Origin: Shewanella electrodiphila
GTDB lineage: Bacteria > Pseudomonadota > Gammaproteobacteria > Enterobacterales > Shewanellaceae
Assembly: GCF_023283985.1 (NCBI RefSeq)
Contig: NZ_JAKIKU010000008.1
Span: forward strand, 62,001 to 126,000
DNA length: 64,000 nucleotides
Direction: 5' to 3'
Positions 49,557 to 58,787 of this stretch are shown here, piece by piece. Position numbers and translations under genes: made by a program. A model generated the notes under the pieces. The model saw nothing but the letters and a program-made list of their open reading frames with translations, did not search any database and was not told the DNA's origin. Each line of letters opens with the position of its first letter. Position 1 is the stretch's first letter.

Positions 49557-50273
49557 ATGCAAAACCCACACATTCTTATTGTTGAAGATGAAGCTGTAAC
49601 CCGTAATACACTGCGTAGTATTTTTGAAGCAGAAGGGTATGTAGTAACTGAAGCAAACGATGGCGCAGAAATGCATAAAGCCATGCAGGATAATAAGATT
49701 AATCTTGTTGTTATGGATATCAATCTTCCTGGTAAAAACGGTTTATTGTTAGCTCGTGAGCTTCGTGAAATTAACAATATCGGCCTTATCTTCTTAACTG
49801 GTCGTGACAACGAAGTTGACAAAATTCTTGGTCTTGAAATTGGCGCTGATGACTACATCACTAAGCCATTCAACCCACGTGAATTAACTATCCGTGCTCG
49901 CAACTTATTAACTCGCGTTAATAGTGCTGGTGCAGAAATCGAAGAAAAAGGTTCTGTAGAATTCTACCGCTTCAATGGTTGGAGCTTAGAAATCAACAGC
50001 CGTTCTTTAGTAAGCCCACAAGGTGAATCTTATAAGCTTCCACGCAGTGAATTCCGCGCGATGCTTCACTTTGTAGAAAACCCAGGCAAAATCTTAACTC
50101 GTGCTGACTTGTTAATGAAGATGACTGGCCGTGAGCTTAAGCCACATGACCGTACTGTTGACGTAACCATTCGTCGCATCCGTAAGCATTTCGAAAGCTT
50201 ACCTGATACGCCAGAAATCATCGCGACTATCCACGGTGAAGGCTATCGTTTTTGCGGTAACTTAGAAGATTAA
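49557..50273 (+). CDS. arcA: Aerobic respiration control response regulator ArcA
   Basis: ArcA is the OmpR-type response regulator that adjusts respiration genes to oxygen and redox state. The 238-residue protein is almost collinear with E. coli ArcA. The receiver has Asp54 ([12 protein letters not shown]) and Lys in YITKPFNP. The C-terminal winged helix contains [12 protein letters not shown] and [12 protein letters not shown]. In Shewanella, ArcA is phosphorylated through a split sensor system (ArcS/HptA) rather than E. coli-type ArcB; no arcS is visible here. It is monocistronic with a strong terminator and a long upstream region. Confidence 0.97.
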   Translation: MQNPHILIVEDEAVTRNTLRSIFEAEGYVVTEANDGAEMHKAMQDNKINLVVMDINLPGKNGLLLARELREINNIGLIFLTGRDNEVDKILGLEIGADDYITKPFNPRELTIRARNLLTRVNSAGAEIEEKGSVEFYRFNGWSLEINSRSLVSPQGESYKLPRSEFRAMLHFVENPGKILTRADLLMKMTGRELKPHDRTVDVTIRRIRKHFESLPDTPEIIATIHGEGYRFCGNLED

Positions 50274-50294
50274 TTTTCGCTTATAGCGGAAATA

Positions 50295-50325
50295 AAAAAA
50301 GCCAAGTCGATGACTTGGCTTTTTT
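50295..50325 (+). terminator. Terminator of arcA
   Basis: A perfect 14-bp stem (AAAAAAGCCAAGTC and its complement) with a three-base GAT loop ends in a T-run. Confidence 0.93.
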
Positions 50326-50462
50326 ATTGGCTGTAATTCAGCTTAACGGACAAACTATATTACGAATATTCTTTGACTAAAGCTCAATCTCGAAACGAAG
50401 GGGTAAGCTACGCTTTAAATACCGAGACGTTATTTCTTATGAATGTAGTTTAACTAACCGAA

Positions 50463-50558
50463 TTATTTACGCCTTTTGTCTTTAAACAATTCAATTAAGC
50501 TCATTAAACACAAAGCCCCCGCTATCACATTGAGGGCTATTAGTACCGCTACCGTCAT
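50463..50558 (-). CDS. 31-residue predicted membrane peptide coupled to the dipeptidyl-peptidase gene
   Basis: An ATG at 50558 overlaps the TAA stop of the upstream peptidase gene (TAATG). It opens a 31-codon frame: MTVAVLIALNVIAGALCLM, then SLIELFKDKRRK. It has one hydrophobic helix (about residues 3-23) and a strongly basic tail, a pattern common in real bacterial membrane microproteins. A GAAG motif lies just upstream. The stop-start overlap suggests translation re-initiation. No homologue is recalled, so function is unknown. Confidence 0.55.
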   Translation of the reverse strand: MTVAVLIALNVIAGALCLMSLIELFKDKRRK

Positions 50559-52840
50559 TACTTCAACTCATTTTCCAAGAAAGCAGCCAATGACTTATAA
50601 AGGTGATTTCTAACTTTTTCACCACGCATTGAATGTTTCGAACCTGGATAATCCATCATCTGAAATAATTTACCTTCATCCTGCAAGGCTTTATAAACGC
50701 GAGTGCTGTTTTCAAACAACACATTATCGTCAGCCATGCCGTGATACATCATCAATCCTGATTGATAATTTTTCACATAAGGTAAAACACTACTGGCATC
50801 ATAACCTGTTTGATTTCTTTCAGGATGACCCATGTAACGTTCTGTGTAATGCGTATCATATAAACGCCAATCTGTGACCGGTGCGCCAGATATTGCAGCC
50901 TTAAAATAATCAGGTGCTTTAAATTGCGCCATCAATGCCATGTAACCGCCGTAGCTATGACCATAAATCGCAATATTGTTTCCATCGATATAAGGCAGAC
51001 TACGCAAATGATCTACGCCCACTTTCTGATCTTCGACTTCTGCATCGCCCATGTTTTGGTAAATAACATATTCAAACTCAGTACCACGGTGCGCAGAGCC
51101 ACGATTATCTAATTGAAATACCGCAAAACCTTGTTGTAGTAGATACTGAGTAAAGTAATCCGCTTCGCTCCAACTATTCACCACTAATTGCGCATGTGGA
51201 CCGCCATAAACCCGAACAACAACAGGGTATTTCTTACTGTCATCAAATGGTACAGGTTTGAATAAACGATATTGCAGTGCTTGGCCATCTTCAGCTTTTA
51301 GCTCTCCAAACTCAGGCATTTGCCAAAGACCCGCAAAGTCATACAAAGGGTGTGACTGATTAACTTCATTTTGCTCAACCCAAGCTAATTGCTTACCTTT
51401 TTCATCGTGTAAGCTCACTTGTGGCGGCTGACTTAGGCTATTAAAGTAATCTAAGTAAACAGGTTTATTATCTGCAAATACCGCAGAATGCATGCCGTTA
51501 CGGCTGGAGATTTTTTCGATTTCGCCACCAGCTAATGGCACTCGGTATAAATGACGTTCAACTACAGAGTCTTTTCGACCAGAGAAATAAACCCATCCTG
51601 CTTTTTCATCAACTAACTCAAGCGCATCCACCGCCCAGTTACCTTGGGTTAATTGCTTTAATACTTTGCCATTTACATCGAACAAATAAAGGTGATTAAA
51701 ACCATCTCGCTCCGAGGCCCAAATGAATGACTTTTGCTGTTTTAAAAACTGTAAATCATCATTGAGGTTAACCCATGCTTCGCTTCTTTCAGCCACTACC
51801 GTTTTTGCAGGGTTATTGCTTTTAACATCCACAATGCGTAAATCAAGCGCTTGCTGATCGCGGCTTTGCCACTGAAATGATAAATGCTGACTATCAGGTA
51901 GCCATTTGACTCGCGGCAGATAAATATCTTTTTCTTTACCTAAATCGATCCATGAAACTTGTTGCTCTTTTCCTTCTTTGGCAAGCGTAATCACGCCTAA
52001 CTCTATTTCAACGTTTGTTTTACCCGCATATGGGTAACGCTGCTCGGTGAGTTTAATCCCATCTGCATAAATTTCATTGCGAGTGACTAATTCAACGCCT
52101 GACTCATCAATACGAGTAAACGCGATAGATGACTCGTCTGGCGACCACCAATAACCTGTCATACGGCCCATTTCTTCCTGGGCGACAAATTCTGCCATAC
52201 CATTTTTAATCGGACCTTTGCCATCAAAGGTCAACTGAGTCAGTTTTGAGCTAGCGAGTTCTAGTACATAAATGTTTTGTTCGCGCACAAAAGATACATA
52301 CTTACCTTTTGGCGATAGTCGCGCATCAGTAACGAAACCTTCGCCAGTATCAAGCTCCACCGCTTTGTTATCAGCAATGGTAAAATAATATAAAGTGCCA
52401 GCAGCTGGGATCAATAATGCTTCGCTGTCATCAGCCCAGAAGTACTCCATGATCCCTTGACCATAAATACGTTGGCGCTCACGGCGTGCTTTTTCTTCAT
52501 CTGACAATTCACCCGAAGCTAATTTATCGGCATTGAGTAAAATACTGCGCTTTGCCGTTGCAATGTCCATTTGCCATAAATCGTAGAAGTGTTGATTATC
52601 TTCACGACTTGCAAGGTATGTCACCAATCTACCATCTGGAGACAACTTCAGTCCTCTAGGGCTTGCACCAGCTAAGGCTGGCGAAGCATGAATTCGTTCA
52701 ATAGTAAGCGGAGTGTTATTACCTGTCATATTCATTGTTGAGGCCAATACGTAGGTCGAGAAAAGAGAACTAGTCATTACTAGCGGAATTACGGATAACA
52801 CTGAAAGTGCCGTAGATTTCCATTTCGTCATCATGGTCAT
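50558..52840 (-). CDS. Dipeptidyl-peptidase IV-like S9 serine peptidase
   Basis: This secreted peptidase of the prolyl-oligopeptidase family removes dipeptides from N-termini, usually after Pro or Ala. The 760-residue protein has a signal peptide (cleavage near VLA, residue 33). A DPP4 N-terminal propeller follows, with the family's EEMGR motif (QEEMGRMTGYWW region) that binds the substrate N-terminus. The alpha/beta-hydrolase domain has Ser629 (GHSYGGY), Asp704 (ADDNV) and His736 (KHSM). Several in-frame Met codons near the start leave a few residues uncertain. The 31-codon membrane peptide overlaps its stop. Confidence 0.93.
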   Translation of the reverse strand: MTMMTKWKSTALSVLSVIPLVMTSSLFSTYVLASTMNMTGNNTPLTIERIHASPALAGASPRGLKLSPDGRLVTYLASREDNQHFYDLWQMDIATAKRSILLNADKLASGELSDEEKARRERQRIYGQGIMEYFWADDSEALLIPAAGTLYYFTIADNKAVELDTGEGFVTDARLSPKGKYVSFVREQNIYVLELASSKLTQLTFDGKGPIKNGMAEFVAQEEMGRMTGYWWSPDESSIAFTRIDESGVELVTRNEIYADGIKLTEQRYPYAGKTNVEIELGVITLAKEGKEQQVSWIDLGKEKDIYLPRVKWLPDSQHLSFQWQSRDQQALDLRIVDVKSNNPAKTVVAERSEAWVNLNDDLQFLKQQKSFIWASERDGFNHLYLFDVNGKVLKQLTQGNWAVDALELVDEKAGWVYFSGRKDSVVERHLYRVPLAGGEIEKISSRNGMHSAVFADNKPVYLDYFNSLSQPPQVSLHDEKGKQLAWVEQNEVNQSHPLYDFAGLWQMPEFGELKAEDGQALQYRLFKPVPFDDSKKYPVVVRVYGGPHAQLVVNSWSEADYFTQYLLQQGFAVFQLDNRGSAHRGTEFEYVIYQNMGDAEVEDQKVGVDHLRSLPYIDGNNIAIYGHSYGGYMALMAQFKAPDYFKAAISGAPVTDWRLYDTHYTERYMGHPERNQTGYDASSVLPYVKNYQSGLMMYHGMADDNVLFENSTRVYKALQDEGKLFQMMDYPGSKHSMRGEKVRNHLYKSLAAFLENELK

Positions 52841-53072
52841 TCCTTACAAAAAATGATGGTGTAAATTTCTTATTGTTATTATTTTCAATTTAACCAAATA
52901 CCAACCTAAAGTAGGTATTTTGCGTGAGTTTATAACAAATCAGTCCGAAGTCATATATTGCTCATCTTTTTCACGCTGTAATGTCACCCGAACTAAGGTA
53001 TTATCTGTGGCAATAAAATAGAACATTAACCACTGGTTACCGACCTTAACCTCTACTGTCTTAGGAACAAGC

Positions 53073-54065
53073 ATGCAAACTTTGACACAAACCCTTACAA
53101 AACAAGCTGTATCAGAATCTCTTTCACAATTAATTTTGAGCTTAGCTGACTGTTCAAAAGAAATTAGCCAAGCAGTTCGCCATGGCGCACTAGCAGGCGT
53201 TTTAGGTGCAACTGAACAAGAGAATGTCCAAGGCGAAACACAGAAGAAACTCGACGTTATCACCAACGATATGCTCAAAGATGCACTCAAAGCCGAAGGT
53301 AATGTGCGTGGTCTAGCATCTGAAGAAGAAGACTATGTGGTTGAAGTGAATAAGCAAGGTGAATACCTTGTGTGTTTTGATCCATTAGATGGTTCTTCAA
53401 ACATTGATATTAATTCTTTGGTAGGCACCATTTTCTCAGTATTACCAGCACAAGCTGGTGAGTTAACTGAAAACAGCTTTTTACAAAATGGTCGTCAGCA
53501 AGTTGCTGCTGGTTATGTTCTATATGGCCCATCAACCATGATGGCATTAACAACAGGTAATGGCACTCAACTTTATACTCTAGACCCTGATACAAACGAA
53601 TTCTTGTTAACAGATCCGAGTGTTAGCATCAGCCAAGACACTGCTGAGTTTGCCATCAATATGTCAAACCAACGTTTTTGGGAAGCGCCAATGCAAACTT
53701 ACATTAGCGATTTGTTGCTAGGTAAAATTGGCACTCGTGAGAAGTCTTTCAATATGCGCTGGATTGCAGCCATGGTGGGTGATGTACATCGCGTGTTATG
53801 TCGTGGTGGTATCTTTATGTATCCAACCGATAACAAGAACCCTGAGAAGCCGTATAAGCTACGTTTGATGTATGAAGCTAACCCAATGGCATTATTAGTA
53901 GAACAAGCCGGTGGTAAAGCCTCAACTGGTTATGGTGACATCTTAGATATTGAACCAGAAGCCATTCACCAACGTGTAGCGGTAATTTTAGGATCCGCTA
54001 ACGAAGTTGAAACTTGCTTAAGCTATCACGGTCTTGATTACAGTAGTGAACCTGAAATCAGCTAA
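53073..54065 (+). CDS. fbp: Fructose-1,6-bisphosphatase class I
   Basis: Fbp hydrolyses fructose-1,6-bisphosphate to fructose-6-phosphate, a key step of gluconeogenesis. The 330-residue length is typical (E. coli 332). The metal-binding motif [11 protein letters not shown] is at about residues 108-118. LASEEED near 76 and the sugar-phosphate site near [14 protein letters not shown] also fit the family. It diverges from the dipeptidyl-peptidase gene. Two hairpins follow the stop; the second is a strong terminator. Confidence 0.96.
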   Translation: MQTLTQTLTKQAVSESLSQLILSLADCSKEISQAVRHGALAGVLGATEQENVQGETQKKLDVITNDMLKDALKAEGNVRGLASEEEDYVVEVNKQGEYLVCFDPLDGSSNIDINSLVGTIFSVLPAQAGELTENSFLQNGRQQVAAGYVLYGPSTMMALTTGNGTQLYTLDPDTNEFLLTDPSVSISQDTAEFAINMSNQRFWEAPMQTYISDLLLGKIGTREKSFNMRWIAAMVGDVHRVLCRGGIFMYPTDNKNPEKPYKLRLMYEANPMALLVEQAGGKASTGYGDILDIEPEAIHQRVAVILGSANEVETCLSYHGLDYSSEPEIS

Positions 54066-54077
54066 GCTGCTTATTTT

Positions 54078-54102
54078 AAACCTCATCTTTTAAGTGAGGT
54101 TT
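54078..54102 (+). other. Hairpin just after fbp
   Basis: AAACCTCA and TGAGGTTT form an 8-bp perfect stem with a nine-base loop, just ahead of the main terminator. Confidence 0.55.
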
Positions 54103-54106
54103 AACT

Positions 54107-54132
54107 AAAAAACCGCCAGTTGGCGGTTTTTT
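54107..54132. terminator. Terminator between fbp and the thioredoxin-like lipoprotein gene
   Basis: A perfect 11-bp stem (AAAAAACCGCC / GGCGGTTTTTT) with a four-base loop. T and A runs on each side can serve both convergent genes. Confidence 0.92.
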
Positions 54133-54156
54133 TATTTCGAGTGTTAGGCCCGGTTA

Positions 54157-54912
54157 TTACTGCCAGCTAAAAAGAGCATAATCGGGCAAATTCAATTTTG
54201 CTGCAGGATCTTCGGCTAACTTTAGTTTCATTGCGACAATATCCTTTTGTAATTGCGTGCGAAATTGCCACACTTCAGTGGCGACAGCTTGCAACTCATC
54301 CGACTTATCTACACTCCCCTCTCGCACCGCAGCCCAAATCGGTCTTAAATGATCAAAGCCCTGCTTCATTTTCGCCACATTTTTTTCGGTAAATTGATCA
54401 ATTTCCGCAGAGCTATGTAATGGCGCGACAGGTTGGCTACCAATACTTGAAAAGAATGCTAGATAGTCATCCATGGGAACACTGTCAGCACTTTGCCATT
54501 TAGATAAGTTTACCTCATTGAGGAGTTGACTGGTTTCAGGATTAATCACCATCACTGTCGGCGTGCCAAAGTAGGCAGGATAGGCATATTTTTGAGGTAA
54601 ATAATGTAAGTCATCAAAGTAGCCCACATCAATAAACACACTTTCAAAGCGATCGGATAGTATGGTTTGCATTTGATTTGTCGAAAACTTAGCAGCAAGA
54701 CCACGGCTGTCATGGCACCACTGTGCGCCCATCACCACCAATAACAATTTACCATTTGCTTGAGCAGTAGACTGCGCCGATGTTACTCGCTTCATATCAT
54801 TATCATGAGCAATAAACGTATATTGTGGCAGTACTTCACCATGATGCGTCGTTGACTGACATCCCATCAATAACATTAATGGTAATAAAATAAATCCAAT
54901 CCCTAATTTCAC
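54157..54912 (-). CDS. Thioredoxin-fold lipoprotein with CxxS motif
   Basis: The 251-residue protein has a lipoprotein signal ending LMGC, so Cys18 would be lipidated. A thioredoxin-like domain spans about residues 45-165. Its active-site position reads W-C-H-D-S (Cys66, Ser69), so the second Cys of the usual CxxC is Ser. That removes simple dithiol exchange; a monothiol isomerase, thiol trap or structural role is possible. A helical C-terminal region follows. It may be anchored in the inner or outer membrane, facing the periplasm. The partner is unknown. Confidence 0.72.
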   Translation of the reverse strand: MKLGIGFILLPLMLLMGCQSTTHHGEVLPQYTFIAHDNDMKRVTSAQSTAQANGKLLLVVMGAQWCHDSRGLAAKFSTNQMQTILSDRFESVFIDVGYFDDLHYLPQKYAYPAYFGTPTVMVINPETSQLLNEVNLSKWQSADSVPMDDYLAFFSSIGSQPVAPLHSSAEIDQFTEKNVAKMKQGFDHLRPIWAAVREGSVDKSDELQAVATEVWQFRTQLQKDIVAMKLKLAEDPAAKLNLPDYALFSWQ

Positions 54913-54957
54913 GCAACCTCCCCTTTATTTTTATGATAGTTATCTAAGCATATACAA

Positions 54958-54983
54958 AAAAGGCCTGCAAATGCAGACCTTTT
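54958..54983. terminator. Hairpin between lipoprotein and symporter genes
   Basis: AAAAGGCCTGCA and TGCAGACCTTTT form a 12-bp stem with one mismatch and a two-base loop. It is most likely the symporter terminator on the minus strand. Confidence 0.75.
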
Positions 54984-54996
54984 GTTAACCCCATGT

Positions 54997-55034
54997 TCAA
55001 CGAACGGTTAAGCATAGGGTTATCCGTTCGTTGA
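54997..55034. repeat. Perfect 11-bp inverted repeat after the symporter gene
   Basis: TCAACGAACGG and CCGTTCGTTGA are exact inverted copies separated by 16 bases. The element lies between the symporter stop codon and its main terminator. Confidence 0.7.
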
Positions 55035-55056
55035 GCCCCAAAAGACTCAATCAAAC

Positions 55057-56301
55057 TTAAGCTTTTTCAGCTTCAATTTGGTGCGGTTTTTCAGTTTGGT
55101 CAACGATGGTTAGTACCGCTGTATCACCAACAACATTACATGACGTCAGCACCATATCGATGATACGGTCTAACGCAGCGACAATTGCAAAAGCCTCAAC
55201 CGGTAAACCCATTTGGTGAATAAGCACACCAATCATCACCATACCGCCACCAGGAACACCACCTGCACCCACTGACAATAAGAAAACACTGAACAATAAG
55301 GCTGGAATTTGATCGCCACTGATTGGCATACCAAAGGCATTAGCGACAAAGAAAATCGCAATAGTAATGTAAATAGATACGCCACCCATGTTCATCGTCG
55401 CGCCCAGTGGCACACCAAAACCAGCAACTGCGCGGTTAACACCTAACTTATCAGTTAAGGTACGCATGGTGACTGGAATTGTTGCATTTGAACTCGCAGT
55501 TGATAGCGAGAACAAGATTTGTTCGCGGGTTTTTTCACGGAATTGTTTCGCTGTTACTTGGGTAAAGAAGCTTACTGCATAAGGATAAACCACAAAAATC
55601 CACAGTAATAACAGACCAAGAATTAACAATAAATACTGCACCACGCTGAAGAAGATTTCAGGCTCTAACGTCGCACCAAGCTTGAACATCAATGCAAATA
55701 CACCTATTGGTGCAAGGTTCATCACCACTGATATCAAACGCATCATAATGACGTTAGCGGTTTGAAAGCCCTTCACTGCGCCTTTAGCAACTTCACCTAA
55801 TGACTTGATCACGCCGCCTAGCAATAGCGCCATGAAAATGACTTGCAGCATATTGCCTGACGTAAATGCAGAGAACGGGTTATTCGGTACGATATTGACA
55901 ATCAAGGTCATCAAATTAGGCAGTTCAGTGGCGGTAATATCCACACCACCAGCACTAGACATATCAACGCCTTTACCTGGCTCGATTAACATTGCTACCG
56001 CAAAAGCAGCCGTAATCGCCACTAGGGTATTAATAATGTAAAAGCCAAACGTTTTGCCACCAAGACGGCCGAAGCTTTTTAGGTCTTGTAGTTCACACAC
56101 GCCGCAAACAATACTGACAAATACTAGCGGCACCACTAGCATCATGATCATATTGACGAACATTTTACCAATGCCAGAAGCGACTTCGACTAATGTCCCC
56201 GAAAAGAACGCCACATCATTTAGCGCAAATTGAACGATACTACCCAGTAGTACCCCTAAGAATAACCCGATAAAAATTCGAGTCGATAATGATTTGGTCA
56301 T
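55057..56301 (-). CDS. Dicarboxylate/amino acid:cation symporter (DAACS family)
   Basis: The 414-residue inner-membrane protein matches the sodium- or proton-coupled glutamate/dicarboxylate carriers. It has eight main hydrophobic segments. Family motifs are the serine-rich SLSTASSNATIPVT hairpin near residue 265, NMGGVSIY near 303 (NMDGT in classical members) and CNVVGDTA near 388. These form the substrate and cation site. The Asp-to-Gly and other changes in the NMDGT box suggest a substrate different from aspartate or glutamate. It is monocistronic with a hairpin after the stop. Confidence 0.87.
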   Translation of the reverse strand: MTKSLSTRIFIGLFLGVLLGSIVQFALNDVAFFSGTLVEVASGIGKMFVNMIMMLVVPLVFVSIVCGVCELQDLKSFGRLGGKTFGFYIINTLVAITAAFAVAMLIEPGKGVDMSSAGGVDITATELPNLMTLIVNIVPNNPFSAFTSGNMLQVIFMALLLGGVIKSLGEVAKGAVKGFQTANVIMMRLISVVMNLAPIGVFALMFKLGATLEPEIFFSVVQYLLLILGLLLLWIFVVYPYAVSFFTQVTAKQFREKTREQILFSLSTASSNATIPVTMRTLTDKLGVNRAVAGFGVPLGATMNMGGVSIYITIAIFFVANAFGMPISGDQIPALLFSVFLLSVGAGGVPGGGMVMIGVLIHQMGLPVEAFAIVAALDRIIDMVLTSCNVVGDTAVLTIVDQTEKPHQIEAEKA

Positions 56302-56791
56302 AATTTTCTGTATTCCTAGTTCAAGCCGACTTCAGAAAGAAAACACCTAAAAACGACGATAAAATTTGTTTTAATTATTTTTAACGACAAGGATACTGAA
56401 ACAAGATGCAACATAATTCAATGTTAGAGATCAATAAGTTGTTATAAGGAATGAAACTAGATATTTACAGTGAGGTATAATTGACTGTTTTAAAACAATT
56501 AAACCATGAAATTTAATAAAATTGACTGTTATGCCAGTTTTCAAAACCAAAACACAACTCCATAACAGCGAGATCGGTTAGTTAAATTACCAAATTAAGT
56601 TAGATACACTGGCTTACTGCAATATGTTTTGCCTTGATGCCATAACACTCGTAAGCAATAACATTTGTTACTAAATGAAATTAATCATAATGTTATCAGC
56701 AAGATCGATAAATGTATCAATATAAAGCCATATGAGTCGCTACTGTTAAATCATCACAGTCAATTCAGCTGACTGAATGCTAGCCAATAAA
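56302..56791. other. Intergenic region between symporter and SMC-like operon
   Basis: No gene seen in about 490 AT-rich bases. It must hold the symporter promoter. No nuclease or topoisomerase-like gene is hidden here. Confidence 0.5.
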
Positions 56792-56819
56792 AAAGCAGTT
56801 AAGTTGCCTTAACTGCTTT
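56792..56819 (-). terminator. Terminator of the SMC-like operon
   Basis: A perfect 12-bp stem (AAAGCAGTTAAG / CTTAACTGCTTT) with a four-base loop lies about 60 bases after the last gene's stop codon. Confidence 0.85.
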
Positions 56820-56880
56820 ACCCGCTTACATGCTTATTTACGCTTTGAGCGCCATTAACGCAAATTCAAAGCTCGCCTTT

Positions 56881-58101
56881 TTATGCTAGCCATAGCTCAA
56901 CATCGTGGATCATAAAGTTACCATTATAAACAGGATCAGGTTCACCTATTGGTTCCAACTCAAAATAGGCTTTATGCTCGTCGGGTAAGCCTTCATAGCC
57001 ACCAATAACTTGATACAGCCAGTTTTCGGATTCCCATTCAAGCTTATTCGCTTGTAGATACTCAAGCGCCGATTGGCGAAGACCTGAATCAATGACTTCA
57101 CAGAAATACTCATCGACAGCTAGCTTCAGTGGATTATCTGGGATATCGAAATCTTCCACTGCAGTCATTGTGGTTTCAACATTATGCTCACGCACTTTGC
57201 TTGGTAACAAGTCCCGACTAATGGCTTTAATTTTTGATACCGTATCAAGCAAGGTTAACTCATGCTGACTGTTATGCACATCAACACTGGCAGGCTTGAT
57301 GATCGCTTCAGCGCAATTAAACAACCTAGGAACATGCTTATGGCCAACATGATTTTCTGGTTGATAATCAGGGTGTAAATCAGTGTGCAGTAAAAACCCT
57401 TTCAACAATCGAGTTCGGCCTTGGATTTGTCTAAATCGCCCTAAAAGCTCCAATAACCTGCCCTGCACCGCACTGATTTCTTGAGTGCACTGACTTAAAG
57501 TTTCTTGTAAGTTAGTGACCAGCAAACGTCGTAACTCACGAATATCACCGGCAATCTCACTTAATTCGCTGAACTGGAACATCTCCAGGCCGTTAAGTAG
57601 CTCAGAGACCTGACTTTGGGCTAATTCATTTTCGCGAATTTTAGCGTTAATACTTCCCACATAGCCAAACTCATTATTGATCCGGCTCCATAACACCCTA
57701 ATGGAGTACCTTAGGCTATCGGTAAAGCTATAAACATGTTCACTTAAGTCAGCTAAATACGCTTCAGCGGCACTGTAATCGATATTATGACGGGCTTCTT
57801 TATAATGATCAGCCAAAGTCTTAATGGTGCTAAATGCGGATCCCACATTTGAATCAATCTGCCGATTACGTTCATCACTTAAGGCTTCTTCTAGTAAAGC
57901 CCGCACCGAGCGTTTTAGTCGCAGCTCTTCGTCCGGTTCTGGTCGCCATAAAATACCGCTCTTTTTCAGTTTCTCAATCACCGCAACATCATGAGTAGAT
58001 TCACTGACCGAGCCTGCTAAATAGGCATCCATAACCACATCAGCATGACGACTGAGCTGTTTGAGCAGCTTAACCCCAGCTTGATGTAAATTATTACTCA
58101 T
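56881..58101 (-). CDS. MksF-like (kleisin-type) subunit of the SMC-like complex, putative
   Basis: This 406-residue soluble protein is the third gene of the operon and overlaps the second by four bases. It is mostly helical with heptad-like stretches around residues 150-235. N- and C-terminal regions look globular. By position and size it fits a kleisin-like subunit that bridges SMC heads, comparable to MksF. Sequence similarity to MukF or MksF is not obvious by eye, so the role is inferred from operon context. There is no signal peptide or membrane segment. Confidence 0.6.
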   Translation of the reverse strand: MSNNLHQAGVKLLKQLSRHADVVMDAYLAGSVSESTHDVAVIEKLKKSGILWRPEPDEELRLKRSVRALLEEALSDERNRQIDSNVGSAFSTIKTLADHYKEARHNIDYSAAEAYLADLSEHVYSFTDSLRYSIRVLWSRINNEFGYVGSINAKIRENELAQSQVSELLNGLEMFQFSELSEIAGDIRELRRLLVTNLQETLSQCTQEISAVQGRLLELLGRFRQIQGRTRLLKGFLLHTDLHPDYQPENHVGHKHVPRLFNCAEAIIKPASVDVHNSQHELTLLDTVSKIKAISRDLLPSKVREHNVETTMTAVEDFDIPDNPLKLAVDEYFCEVIDSGLRQSALEYLQANKLEWESENWLYQVIGGYEGLPDEHKAYFELEPIGEPDPVYNGNFMIHDVELWLA

Positions 58102-58787
58102 ACTAAATCCCGTTGCGTGGCCGTTTCAGCTTGAGCTTCAAGACTTAGTCCTTCGGTTTCATCAATAAAGCGAATCACCTCATACAGGTAATCAAGCTTA
58201 CCCGTGGCGATGTAAATCTGCTTTTCGCTGTTTGGCTTAATCAAGTAACCCAGTTCAACTAACCGCTTAAATACCAATTTAATTTGGTTATCGACATTGC
58301 TACTGGTTGAGCCAAATAGTCGATACTGGCTTAATTTAGCCAGTTGCTCCATAAAGGCTGGCGTATCTTCAATACGCGCCTGCAGCTCAGTTAATCTTAT
58401 TGGTGCGCCTTCACTTAAAGGGGCATCTTGGCCACTGCTCTCTTGCACCAGTACTAACCATTCCACCAGCGGAATTAACGCTGAACAAATGTCTTTAAAC
58501 TGACTCGAGATAACCTTCTTTTCTTGATCACCTAGTTGCTGGTAACCACAAAAAAATACATCGCCTTCAGCAGCCGATGAAATCGTTCGATTAATTTGGT
58601 TAAGATATTGCTCAACCTTGTCAAAGGTGGTGCAATTTTTAAGCGCGCGCCAACCATCTTCATTGGTTGTGCGGCAAATAAACTCGCCGCGTAACAACTG
58701 TTCAATCAATACCCCTGTGCCGACCAAAGGCGTGTCTGAAGAGACAGAGTTTAATGAGTTTGAAGTAGACGTTATAGACTCAGACAT
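58098..58787 (-). CDS. MksE-like (KITE-type) subunit of the SMC-like complex, putative
   Basis: The 229-residue protein is the middle gene. It overlaps the SMC gene by one base (TAATG) and the next gene by four (ATGA). Its C-terminal part (about residues 165-215) resembles a winged helix, with FKRLVELGYLI and a wing-like KQIYIATGKL. This is the expected fold of KITE subunits such as MksE or MukE. The N-terminal region is Ser/Thr-rich and may be flexible. The assignment rests on size, position and fold impression only. Confidence 0.6.
   Translation of the reverse strand: MSESITSTSNSLNSVSSDTPLVGTGVLIEQLLRGEFICRTTNEDGWRALKNCTTFDKVEQYLNQINRTISSAAEGDVFFCGYQQLGDQEKKVISSQFKDICSALIPLVEWLVLVQESSGQDAPLSEGAPIRLTELQARIEDTPAFMEQLAKLSQYRLFGSTSSNVDNQIKLVFKRLVELGYLIKPNSEKQIYIATGKLDYLYEVIRFIDETEGLSLEAQAETATQRDLV

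Noticed and set aside
52940..53290. 116-codon minus-strand frame at the start of fbp
   Set aside because: It is antisense to the conserved N-terminus of fbp and has no family features.
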